Source of the DNA: Hespellia stercorisuis DSM 15480
GTDB taxonomy: Bacteria > Bacillota > Clostridia > Lachnospirales > Lachnospiraceae
Length of the DNA stretch: 64,000 bases
Direction of reading: 5' to 3'
Assembly: GCF_900142165.1 (NCBI RefSeq)
Contig: NZ_FQZY01000013.1
Span: 1 to 64,000, forward strand
Below, one piece after another: positions 36,562 through 44,303 of this stretch; position 1 is the first letter of the stretch, and each line of letters opens with the position of its first letter. A program made the translations under genes and the position numbers. The notes below the pieces were generated by a model, which ran no database searches, was not told where the DNA came from, and worked only from the letters and a program-made list of their open reading frames with translations.

Positions 36562-37714
36562 CGAACACCTCACAGCTCTGCACGAAGTACGAAACCACAA
36601 TCTGGCAGAAAATTGCGTCCTGTAGCGTAACACGATGTATTTTATCTGCGATTTCATTGAAGATTTCGAGATGCGGTTTGTTTGCCTTTTTTAGTTTCTT
36701 ATACAATGCGTGAATCTGGTCTTGGATTTCATCGTAGTCAATTTCGCCGCTTTTATCCAGATTTATCATTATTTCTTTTATGCGTATGAAGTATGTGGTG
36801 ACGTAGTTGGTTACCGCATTGTAAAGCACCATGTCCTGAGACGGGCTAAGTTTCTGCTTGACTTCCTTTGGTTCAAAGGAAGCATCAGACAATTCCTTTT
36901 CCCCGAGTTTCCGTATTCTTTTGATTACGCCGACAATGCCCTTTTCCAAAGGCAGGTCATCAAGAAGACGGATGCTTTGTTTATGCGTAGACAACACCGT
37001 TTTTATTTCCTTTAGTTCAGCCATCAACTTCTTGCTGTCATCAAGGAGATATGTGGCATAGCACTGCGGGCACATTGCCATGAGGTTTTCGGGCGTAGTC
37101 GCTTTAGATTTATCTATCAAGCTAACTTCAAATGTATGAATGGCTTTTCCGTTTTTTGAAATAGTTAGCTGCCTCCCGCACCCCGGGAATGGACAGCACC
37201 CATCTGTTTCTGCAAGTAAATAATCGCCGTACTTTTTCTTCAAATCGGATGCAAGAATCTGTTGCTGCTGTTTCTGGAGTTCATCCTGCGGAATCAGCCC
37301 AGCAGACTCCTGAATAATTTGTTCCAGCCATTCGGTGACTTTTTCTGCAACATTATCTGCATTTATGGTCGGTTCATAACCGACTAAATCCTCTGCAAAT
37401 AAAGCCCTTGAAGCGGGGCTTCGCTTGCTTATGCTCCGTGTAAGTATTTTAGGTGTTAGATGATACACGATATTTCCCGCTAAATTCTTGGATAAACCTC
37501 GTTTTACATAGCTGCGAATGGTGTTATCGCTGAGTTTTGCGGAAGGGTCTTTACCCTTTGCCCAGTCAGCCTCAGATACAGTCGTAATCTTTGCCATTAA
37601 TTCGCGGAAAAAATACGGCACATCATCACCGTCGGCTAAATGCTTTTTCATAATTGGGAAAAGTGTTTTGAATTCCACGTCGGCTCGACACTCCTTTACT
37701 GAGATTTGCACCAC
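36545..37714 (-). CDS. ABC-3C effector with HNH nuclease domain
   Basis: Residues about 1-150 are helical (PIMKKHLADGDDVPYFFREL). Residues about 165-235 form a treble-clef HNH: CCPFPGCGRQL, HTFEVSLIDKS, then NLMAMCPQCYATY. The C-terminal 100 residues (FNEIADKIHRVTLQDAIFCQ, then VVSYFVQSCEVFDAI) match the common C-terminal domain that recruits effectors to ABC-3C systems. The GTG at 37714 lies within palindromes; the GTG at 37678 after AAAGGAG may be the real start. DNA cleavage when the ATPase is triggered is the expected action. Confidence 0.82.
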   Translation of the reverse strand: MVQISVKECRADVEFKTLFPIMKKHLADGDDVPYFFRELMAKITTVSEADWAKGKDPSAKLSDNTIRSYVKRGLSKNLAGNIVYHLTPKILTRSISKRSPASRALFAEDLVGYEPTINADNVAEKVTEWLEQIIQESAGLIPQDELQKQQQQILASDLKKKYGDYLLAETDGCCPFPGCGRQLTISKNGKAIHTFEVSLIDKSKATTPENLMAMCPQCYATYLLDDSKKLMAELKEIKTVLSTHKQSIRLLDDLPLEKGIVGVIKRIRKLGEKELSDASFEPKEVKQKLSPSQDMVLYNAVTNYVTTYFIRIKEIMINLDKSGEIDYDEIQDQIHALYKKLKKANKPHLEIFNEIADKIHRVTLQDAIFCQIVVSYFVQSCEVFDAITE

Positions 37715-37732
37715 GGTGCACTATGGTGCACC
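37707..37732. promoter_or_regulatory. Overlapping palindromes, candidate operator
   Basis: TGCACCACGGTGCA (37707-37720) and TGCACTATGGTGCA (37717-37730) share four bases and have the form TGCAC-N4-GTGCA; a further TGCACC half-site follows. They lie in the leader of the ABC-3C operon at its first codons. An Xre-type repressor binding here would block transcription; the regulator at 34459 is a candidate. Confidence 0.55.
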
Positions 37733-37817
37733 AAACCATCCCCAGATTTCGAAGCCCCATTTTATATAATGAGAGCAGGTTAGGAACGGAAGGCGCTCCT
37801 GAGGAAACCCCAAATAT

Positions 37818-37846
37818 AGTATATCACACTATTGTCCAAAAGTCAA
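37818..37846 (-). promoter_or_regulatory. Promoter of the ABC-3C operon
   Basis: On the minus strand TTGACT (37846-37841) and TATACT (37823-37818) are separated by 17 bases. The predicted start is near 37811, giving a leader of about 100-130 bases that contains the palindromes. Confidence 0.7.
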
Positions 37847-38065
37847 ATATTATGTTTGAAAAAAGGATTAAATATTTCCTTGCGCATTCATTCCATAGCC
37901 CACCATCAAATGGTGCGTTCCCTGATCTGGAACGGCTCAACGCTATGCGACGGTAGAACTTAATACACTCAGCTGACTATTGAGCAGGAAGCTGCATTCC
38001 GAAACGGAGCAATCTGTGAAGGACTGCGGTATGGTATCTTGTTGCCATTTTCGGTCAGCTGCCAC

Positions 38066-38097
38066 AGACCTCCGTTTCGAGACAACGAGACGGAGGT
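38066..38097 (+). promoter_or_regulatory. Hairpin covering the ribosome site of the next gene
   Basis: GACCTCCGT (38066-38074) pairs perfectly with ACGGAGGTC (38089-38097). The second arm contains GGAGG, the ribosome-binding site for the ATG at 38104. When folded the site would be hidden, so translation of the sigma-like gene may need a trigger. A simple terminator is less likely because no T run follows. Confidence 0.55.
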
Positions 38098-38103
38098 CAT
38101 TTT

Positions 38104-38490
38104 ATGAAGATTCAATGGAACTTTGCAGACGTAACAACCTCGGAGGTCGAGGTCGACGAAGAGCTTGGTACATTTATCACGGCATCGCGGCGCGAGGAGG
38201 ACAACCTTAGTCGCAAAGAACGGTATCACTGTTATTCGTTGGATGCCATTCTCTTTGAGGGGAAGGAATACGGGGACAACCACACTCCCGAAACAGAAGT
38301 GGAGACAGCGGAAAGAAACAAGCGCCTTTATGCTGCAATGAAAACGCTGACGGCGGTACAGCAAAGGCGTTTGCTTATGCTGGCGGACGGGCTTTCCTTG
38401 CGGGAAATCGCACGAGTCGAGGGCGTAGATCATCGTGCTGTCCGCGAGTCTATCGACAGCGCGAAGAAAAAAATCAAAAAAGTGTTCTGA
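38104..38490 (+). CDS. Sigma-70 region 4-like phage regulator
   Basis: 128 residues. The C-terminal part is a region-4/LuxR-like helix-turn-helix (LTAVQQRRLLMLADGLSLRE, IARVEGVDHRAVRESIDSAK) ending KKKIKKVF. The middle has YSLDAILFEGKEYGDNHTPE, common in small sigma-like proteins of clostridial prophages and ICEs. Probably drives phage early or late transcription. GGAGGT lies 7 bases before the ATG but inside a hairpin. Confidence 0.72.
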   Translation: MKIQWNFADVTTSEVEVDEELGTFITASRREEDNLSRKERYHCYSLDAILFEGKEYGDNHTPETEVETAERNKRLYAAMKTLTAVQQRRLLMLADGLSLREIARVEGVDHRAVRESIDSAKKKIKKVF

Positions 38491-38569
38491 GTACCTCCCC
38501 AAAACACCCTGCATTTCTCCGTATGCCGAGGGACACACAAAACCGTCCCTCGGAAAGGACGGATGAAAG

Positions 38570-38767
38570 ATGAAGCACGATTTAAAGATCAGCGTTTCAA
38601 AGAAGCCCACCGAAGACGGCGTCGTCAGATGCAAGCGTGTAGCGCTTCGGGAACGATTGCTCCGTTACCTGTTCGGCGAAAAGCGTCGGGTAATGGTCAT
38701 CGTTCCCGGCGACACCGTGGAGAGCGTTTCCATCACGGAACTGCCCGGAGGTGACGAGCTCCGATGA
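38570..38767 (+). CDS. Small prophage protein
   Basis: 65 residues, basic, with a RLLRYLFGEKRRVMVIVPGD centre and an acidic end. I recognise the pattern as a small conserved protein of prophage early regions, but not its role. Its stop overlaps the next ATG (ATGA), so it is coupled to the helicase fragment. Confidence 0.6.
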   Translation: MKHDLKISVSKKPTEDGVVRCKRVALRERLLRYLFGEKRRVMVIVPGDTVESVSITELPGGDELR

Positions 38768-38958
38768 AAAAAGACACTGCTTCGCTGCTTCCAATGCCAA
38801 TCAAGGTAAAGCCCTATGCGCATCAGGTCGCCGCTTTCAATTTCGTATGCGAGCTGTTTGGTCTGGTTTCGACGGGAGGTGATTCCGATGACGAAGGTCA
38901 CGGTGAAATGCGCCCTGTGCGGGAAAGCATTCCAACGGTCGGAAAACCAAATCCGTGA
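38764..38958 (+). pseudogene. SNF2-type helicase, N-terminal fragment
   Basis: The first 35 residues (IKVKPYAHQVAAFNFVCELF, the Q-motif-like start of phage SNF2 helicases) are normal. After FGLV at about 38871 the frame changes into sequence leading to an inserted HNH gene and stops at 38958. The rest of the helicase is downstream of the HNH gene. Confidence 0.65.
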
Positions 38959-39310
38959 AAACAACTTCTGCTGCCGGGAGCATTTTTACAAATGGAACTC
39001 GCAGCGCATGACCGAGTACAACCGCACGGATAACCCCATGAACAAGCCCGGCGGCGTAATGGAGTCGCGTGTTAAGCGGAGTCGCAAGTTCCGTGGTACC
39101 GGCGAGGGCAAGGCATATCCCAAGCTACTCGGCAAACACGCGCACCGCAGAATTGCCGAAGCCATACTCGGCAGACCGCTCAAAAAGGGCGAGGTCGTCC
39201 ACCACATCGACGGCAACAAACTCAACAACGACCCCGCGAACCTTGAGGTGCTCCCGTCTCAGTCGGAGCATTGCAAAGTACACGGTTTCGGGAAGAAGAA
39301 AGGCAGGTGA
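38888..39310 (+). CDS. HNH homing-type endonuclease inside the helicase gene
   Basis: 140 residues with GGGAGGTGATTCCG before the ATG. An N-terminal zinc ribbon (CALCGKAFQRS, FCCREHF) is followed by the HNH core VVHHIDGNKLNNDPANLEVL and SEHCKVHG. Such free-standing HNH enzymes spread themselves into phage genes. It separates two parts of the helicase. The insert is about 440 bases, too short to hold both this gene and a full group I intron. Confidence 0.8.
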   Translation: MTKVTVKCALCGKAFQRSENQIRENNFCCREHFYKWNSQRMTEYNRTDNPMNKPGGVMESRVKRSRKFRGTGEGKAYPKLLGKHAHRRIAEAILGRPLKKGEVVHHIDGNKLNNDPANLEVLPSQSEHCKVHGFGKKKGR

Positions 39311-39315
39311 TGTAA

Positions 39316-40660
39316 ATGAATATTTCCAGAAGTCAGGGCGTCGCTCTCCTAATGGAAATGGGTTAGCACCGGGAAAACGCTGGTGTCCATCGCCGCAGCA
39401 GGTGCGCTGTATAACGCCGGACGCATCAAACGAGCACTGGTCGTAGCACCGTTGTCGGTCGTCGGCGTATGGGACGAGGAGTTCGGTAAGTTTGCCGCCT
39501 TTGGTTATACCCTCGCCGTGCTCAAGGGCAGCGGCGAGAAGAAGGCAGATACGCTCCGGCACATGACCGGCGACGCGCTGCAGGTGGCTGTCGTCAACTA
39601 CGAATCGGCGTGGCGCTTGGAGAGGGAGCTCGCGGCATGGCATCCCGACCTGATCATCGCCGACGAGGGGCACAAAATCAAGACGCACAACATCTCGGCA
39701 TCCAAGGCGATGCACCGGCTGGGCGCAGCGGTAAAATACCGGCTGCTGCTGACGGGAACGCCGGTCACGAACAAGGCAATCGACGTGTTCAGCCAGTATA
39801 AGTTTCTTGACCCACGCATTTTCGGACAGAGCTTTTACAGCTTCCGCAACACCTATTTTTACATGACCGGCTACGGTAATCACACGCCGGTGCTCAAAAA
39901 GTCGATGGAGCCGGAACTGACGCGGCGGATGCACTCCATCGCGTTCAGAGCTACGAAGGCAGAGTGTTTGGACTTGCCATCTACAACGGATATCATCCGC
40001 AAGGTCGAGCTGGAGCCGAGGGCGGCGAAGCTCTACCAAAGTCTCGTGCAGGAGAGCTACGCCGAGCTATCCGAGGGCGAGGTCACCATTACCAATGTGC
40101 TCACCAAGCTGCTGCGGCTATCGCAGCTCACGGGCGGCTTCATCGGCAGCGACGAGAGCAGCGCCGCCGAACAGGTATCAACGGCAAAACTCGATGTGCT
40201 GGAGGACATCCTCGACGCGGCAATCGAGGAGAATCGCAAGCTCGTCGTTATCGCCCGCTTCGTGCCGGAGCTTGGCGCGATCTGCGCCATGCTCGAAAAG
40301 AAGCGTGTCAACTACTCCATCGTCAAAGGCGGCGTAAAAGACCGCGACGAGCAGGTCGCCCGCTTCCAGAACGACCCCGATGTCCCCGTTTTTGTCGGGC
40401 AGATCGCAACCGCCGGTCTGGGGCTGACGCTCACGGCGGCAAGCACGATGGTCTTTTACTCGCTGGATTACAGCATGAGCAACTTCGAGCAGTGCAAAGC
40501 CCGTATTCACCGCGCCGGTCAGCGGATGCCATGTACCTATATTTATCTTACCGCGCAGGGCACGGTCGATGAGAAGGTGCTCAAAGCCCTGAAGAACAAG
40601 GCGAACCTTGCCAAGACGCTGGTCGACGATTATCGCTACGGCAACAACCCATTTATGTAA
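39316..40660 (+). pseudogene. SNF2-type phage helicase, main part, frameshifted at Walker A
   Basis: A short frame from 39316 reads SRSQGVALLMEMG and stops at TAG (39364-39366). Four bases later the expected TGKT codons follow and the frame stays open to 40660. The extra TAGC (39364-39367) splits the Walker A motif EMG|TGKT. Downstream motifs are intact: DEGHKIK (II), LLTGTPVTN (III), IATAGLGLTLTAA (V), and QCKARIHRAGQ (VI). Product from the ATG at 39383 would lack ATP binding. Normally such helicases act in phage replication or recombination. Confidence 0.78.
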
Positions 40661-40675
40661 AAGGAGCATATCACA

Positions 40676-41098
40676 ATGGACAATTCCGAAAAAATGTTTG
40701 AACTCGCAGACCGGCTTAAGGCTCTGCGGGACGAGAAAAAGGATACCGAGCAGCGCGTTAAGGAACTCAACGCCGCACTCGACGAAACCGACGCTGCTCT
40801 GGCGCAGCTCATGACCGATACCGAAACGCAGAACTTCACCCGCTCCGGCACGATGTTCTGCCTCACCAATACAACCCGCGCATCGGCGACCGCCGACCGC
40901 AAGGACGAGCTCTTTAAGGCGCTTCGCGCAGAGGGCTACGGAGGACTGGTTTACGAGACCGTCAATGCCAACTCCCTCTCAGCTTTCGTGCGGGAGCAGA
41001 TATCCGAGAACGGCGATGTGTTACCCGACTGGCTTGAAGGGCTGGTCAGCGTATTCGAAAAAGCGACTGTGGGCGTCCGTAAGGCGACCCGTAAATAA
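40676..41098 (+). CDS. Conserved prophage protein with coiled coil
   Basis: The first about 50 residues are a coiled coil (LADRLKALRDEKKDTEQRVK). The rest (FTRSGTMFCLTNTTRASATA, LFKALRAEGYGGLVYETVNA) is known to me only from prophage replication modules. A Gam-like DNA-end or nuclease-inhibitor role is conceivable from shape and position but not shown. Confidence 0.65.
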   Translation: MDNSEKMFELADRLKALRDEKKDTEQRVKELNAALDETDAALAQLMTDTETQNFTRSGTMFCLTNTTRASATADRKDELFKALRAEGYGGLVYETVNANSLSAFVREQISENGDVLPDWLEGLVSVFEKATVGVRKATRK

Positions 41099-41118
41099 CG
41101 AAAGGATGGAATGATACC

Positions 41119-41874
41119 ATGAAAAACGAAAACAAGGCTCTTGCCACTACGAACAGCGCGTTTCTGGCGCTGAAGGACTTCAATCTGAACGACGCGCTCT
41201 CCGAGGAGCTTTCCGGCTTGTCCGGCAGCTTTGAGCGAATCAAAATCCCTGCCGGAGGCATGACGGTGTTCGAGATACCCGGCGAAAACCCCGACAGCCC
41301 CGAAACGGTCAAGGAGTTCTCCGCCATCATCCTGCATCATCACCCGCTGTATGCTTACTACACGGACAAGTATACCGGCGGCTCCAATCCTCCCGACTGC
41401 GGCAGCTTCGACGGTGTTATCGGCGAGGGCACCCCCGGCGGCGACTGCACCAAGTGTCCGTATAACAAATTCGGCTCCGGCGAGAACGGTGCCAAGGCGT
41501 GTAAGAACCGCCGCCGTATCTATCTGCTGCGAGAAGGCGAGATTTTCCCGATGATACTTTCACTGCCGACCGGCTCTCTCAAGGACTTTACCCGCTACAT
41601 CATGCGCTTGCTTTCCAAGGGCAAGAAGTCCAACGCCGTGGTCACCAAGTTCGCGCTGAAGAAGGCGACCAACAACAGCGGCATCGCCTATTCTAAGGCG
41701 CATTTCTCGGTCGACCGCGATTTGACTGCCGAGGAGTACGCGCTCATCTCAGGGCTGACCGAGCAGGTCAAGACCTTCTCCACTCGCGTCGGCTACGATA
41801 CCGAACCGGCTGCGGATACACCCGCCGTCAATGTTGACCCCGAAACCGGCGAGGTCATTGAGCCTCTCGCCTAA
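41119..41874 (+). CDS. Phage replication-module protein with Cys cluster
   Basis: 251 residues. A cluster DCTKCPYNKFGSGENGAKAC with a preceding Cys (PPDCGSFDG) is likely to bind zinc. Next comes KNRRRIYLLREGEIFPMILS and LPTGSLKDFTRYIMRLLSKG, probably a beta-barrel core. Its place just before the polymerase suggests a single-strand-binding or replication accessory function; the family is common in clostridial prophages but I cannot give it a name. Confidence 0.68.
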   Translation: MKNENKALATTNSAFLALKDFNLNDALSEELSGLSGSFERIKIPAGGMTVFEIPGENPDSPETVKEFSAIILHHHPLYAYYTDKYTGGSNPPDCGSFDGVIGEGTPGGDCTKCPYNKFGSGENGAKACKNRRRIYLLREGEIFPMILSLPTGSLKDFTRYIMRLLSKGKKSNAVVTKFALKKATNNSGIAYSKAHFSVDRDLTAEEYALISGLTEQVKTFSTRVGYDTEPAADTPAVNVDPETGEVIEPLA

Positions 41875-41940
41875 ACACACCGCCGCGAAGGTCGGGTGGC
41901 AGCCGCTGCCCGACCTATAGCGGCAGATAGGAGCATGAAC

Positions 41941-43869
41941 ATGAGTTACAACCTTATATATACACCCGACGAGCTGCGCGAGTATATCAAGGGCGCGGGC
42001 GTTATCGCGTTTGACTTTGAAACTGCGCCTGACGATGCTTGGCGGGACGAGCCAAAGGCGGCGCTGGACGCGCACAAGGCGCACATCGTCGGCATCAGCC
42101 TTTCGGTATTGGAAGGTAGCGCGATATATTTGCCTATTGCCCATAAGGTCGGAAAAAATGTGCAGAGCCGCGATGAGCTTATGCAGTATCTCACGACCGC
42201 TGTGTTTGAAAACCCCGATGTCGTTAAGGTGGCACACAACCTGTCCTTTGAGGCGATGTTCCTGTATGCGCTGGGCATTGTTGTATGCGAGCCCTGCTAT
42301 GACACCATCGCGGCGGCGCAGCTCACGCTCAAGAGCAAGTTTGAGTTTCGCGGGCTGTCGGACAGCGGTTTGAAGCTGCTCTCTACCTCACTTTTCGGCG
42401 CGAATATGCCGGATTTCAATACGGTGACGGCGGGACGGCATTTCGACGAGATGAACCCCGCCGAGCAGGAAACACTGCGCTATGCCAGTGCTGACAGTGA
42501 TTACACTCTGCGGTTATACCACAAATTCAACGGCTGGTTTGCAAAAAACCTCCCACAGCATCGGGATATCGTGGAGCGGGTGGAATCACCGACGGCGATC
42601 TATGTCGGCATGATGAAATACAACGGCGTACCGATGAATACGGCAGCAATGCTGGAGCGACAAAAGGAAGCTGACGCAAAGCTCGTAGCGCTTCGTGCGG
42701 AAATCGATGAGATGACCGGCGGCGTGGACATCGGCGCAAACGCCTCGACCTCGGCGTTCAAGCAGTATCTGTATACCGACCTCGGATTGCCGGTGTTGAA
42801 AACCACGGAAAAGCATCAGGAGGCGGCGGACGACGCGACGATGATATTGCTCACGGAGTATTGCCACGAGAATCGCCCGGAGCTGGTGCGCCTGTTCGAG
42901 CTGGTGCAGGAATACCGTAAATGGAGCAAGCTCAAAAGCACCTACATCGACGGATATCTTCGCTGCGTCAACAGCGCCACGGGACGCATTCACCCCGACC
43001 TTATGCCGCTTGGCACCGAAACAGGGCGCTTTGCTTCCCGTAACCCCAACCTGCAAAACTGCCCCCGCAAGGATAACGACCCGATTGGAGTGAGAAAGTT
43101 CATCGCCGCGCCGGAGGGCAAGCTGCTCATTTCTCTGGATTTCTCCCAGATCGAGCTTCGTGTGGGCGCGTTTTACTGCCGCGACGAAAAGATGCTCGAT
43201 ACCTATCGTGCCGGAGGAGACATCCACGCGGCGACGACCTCGGTCATCTTTCATGTGCCGTTCAGCGAGGCAGTGGACAAGAATGCGCCACACTATAAGG
43301 AGCACCGCACCATCGCCAAGAATTGCAATTTTGGTGTGTTTTACGGACTTTTCCCCAGCGGACTGCAGAAAACGCTGAAGTTCAAGGCGGGTCTGGATAT
43401 GTCGAAGGAAGCCTGTGCTGGCATCATCGACAATCTGAAAAGCGGCTATCCGCGCCTCACATACTGGCAGGACGAAACCAAGCAACGCGCTGCCAACACC
43501 TGCTATGCGGAAACGTGGCTCGGTCGTCGCCGCTACATCATCGGCATTCTTTCACAGGATTGGGGCAAGCACTCCTTCGCGGAGCGCTGCGCTATGAATA
43601 CACCGATTCAGGGCACGGCGGCAGACATTCTGAAGCTGGCGATGGGGCGCATCGTCGCCGGTATAAAGGATCACCCGTGGCTCAAGCCGTTTCTGCAAAT
43701 ACACGACGAGCTGGTGTTCGAGATACCTGTGGACAAGCTCGACAAGGCGGTCGCCTTTGTAAAACAATGCATGGAGGTGCAGCCGTTCCCGGAGTTCGAC
43801 GTGCCGATCATCGCGGAAGCCGCCTACGGCGAGAGCTTCGGCGAGTTGAAGGAAATGGAGGACGTGTGA
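41941..43869 (+). CDS. Family A DNA polymerase with 3'-5' exonuclease
   Basis: Exonuclease DxE at residues 25-27 (IAFDFETAP). Polymerase motif A at about 400-408 (DFSQIELRV), motif B at about 457-470 (RTIAKNCNFGVFYG) and motif C at about 587-594 (IHDELVFE). The 642 residues are full length for phage enzymes without the 5' nuclease domain. I chose the ATG at 41941, 7 bases after GGAG. It replicates the prophage genome; its stop overlaps the next gene. Confidence 0.95.
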   Translation: MSYNLIYTPDELREYIKGAGVIAFDFETAPDDAWRDEPKAALDAHKAHIVGISLSVLEGSAIYLPIAHKVGKNVQSRDELMQYLTTAVFENPDVVKVAHNLSFEAMFLYALGIVVCEPCYDTIAAAQLTLKSKFEFRGLSDSGLKLLSTSLFGANMPDFNTVTAGRHFDEMNPAEQETLRYASADSDYTLRLYHKFNGWFAKNLPQHRDIVERVESPTAIYVGMMKYNGVPMNTAAMLERQKEADAKLVALRAEIDEMTGGVDIGANASTSAFKQYLYTDLGLPVLKTTEKHQEAADDATMILLTEYCHENRPELVRLFELVQEYRKWSKLKSTYIDGYLRCVNSATGRIHPDLMPLGTETGRFASRNPNLQNCPRKDNDPIGVRKFIAAPEGKLLISLDFSQIELRVGAFYCRDEKMLDTYRAGGDIHAATTSVIFHVPFSEAVDKNAPHYKEHRTIAKNCNFGVFYGLFPSGLQKTLKFKAGLDMSKEACAGIIDNLKSGYPRLTYWQDETKQRAANTCYAETWLGRRRYIIGILSQDWGKHSFAERCAMNTPIQGTAADILKLAMGRIVAGIKDHPWLKPFLQIHDELVFEIPVDKLDKAVAFVKQCMEVQPFPEFDVPIIAEAAYGESFGELKEMEDV

Positions 43870-44303
43870 TGTGGATAGATAAACGAAATGCCGAGGGCTA
43901 CAGTGACCCGACAACCTACGAGGCTATGCGAGGGCTGATGCGTGAGGACTTGCTACGTCGTTATGGGACGGAATACCGCCCGCTCGTTTTCATCTGCTCG
44001 CCCTTCGCCGGTGATATGGAGAAAAACACAGAGCGCACACGGGGCTATTGCCGCTTTGCCGTCGAGCAAAACGCGATACCGCTTGCGCCGCACCTGCTCT
44101 ACCCGCAGTTTATGGATGAGCACGATCCTGACAGTCGCAAGCTGGGCTTGTTCTTCGGGCGGGTGCTGCTTGGAAAATGTCAGGAGCTGTGGGTGTTCGG
44201 AGATAAGGTATCCGAGGGCATGAGCTACGAAATCCGCAAGGCGCAGAAGCACAATATACCCATCAAGTATTTTACCGAGGAATGTGAGGTGAAAACGCTA
44301 TGA
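43869..44303 (+). CDS. DUF4406/DUF7768-like nucleotide-binding protein
   Basis: 144 residues; the ATG overlaps the polymerase stop. LVFICSPFAGDMEKNTERTR and the GRVLLGKCQELWVFGDKVSE segment are typical of phage proteins related to nucleoside 2-deoxyribosyltransferases (DUF4406). A role in nucleotide metabolism is inferred from the fold. It overlaps the primase gene by four bases. Confidence 0.8.
   Translation: MWIDKRNAEGYSDPTTYEAMRGLMREDLLRRYGTEYRPLVFICSPFAGDMEKNTERTRGYCRFAVEQNAIPLAPHLLYPQFMDEHDPDSRKLGLFFGRVLLGKCQELWVFGDKVSEGMSYEIRKAQKHNIPIKYFTEECEVKTL

Larger units (their letters stand above)
37715..38103. other. Divergent intergenic region, ABC-3C promoter to prophage
   Basis: Some 390 bases without a full gene. 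It holds the palindromes and the minus-strand promoter of the ABC-3C operon. The stretch 37960-38060 translates on the plus strand as LTIEQEAAFRNGAICEGLRY without a start codon, possibly the tail of a lost phage gene. A hairpin covers the ribosome site of the gene at 38104. The prophage edge is somewhere here, but no attachment repeat is recognisable. Confidence 0.5.

Noticed and set aside
37969-38634. 221-codon minus-strand frame opposite the sigma-like gene
   Set aside because: Its product has no recognisable domain, it opposes a well-formed helix-turn-helix protein with a good ribosome site, and it crosses three plus-strand features.
38872-39330. Group I intron with an HNH gene in the SNF2 helicase
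   Set aside because: The interval is about 440-460 bases and the HNH gene alone takes 423, leaving no room for a catalytic intron core. A free-standing HNH insertion is simpler.
42586-43485. Long minus-strand open frame of about 300 codons opposite the DNA polymerase
   Set aside because: It lies fully antisense to a family A polymerase with all motifs intact, has no ribosome site and no recognisable sequence. High-GC codon bias in the real gene creates such shadows. The same applies to 44951-46018, 50653-51471, 55081-55872, 39125-40039, 53145-54104 and 6544-7539.
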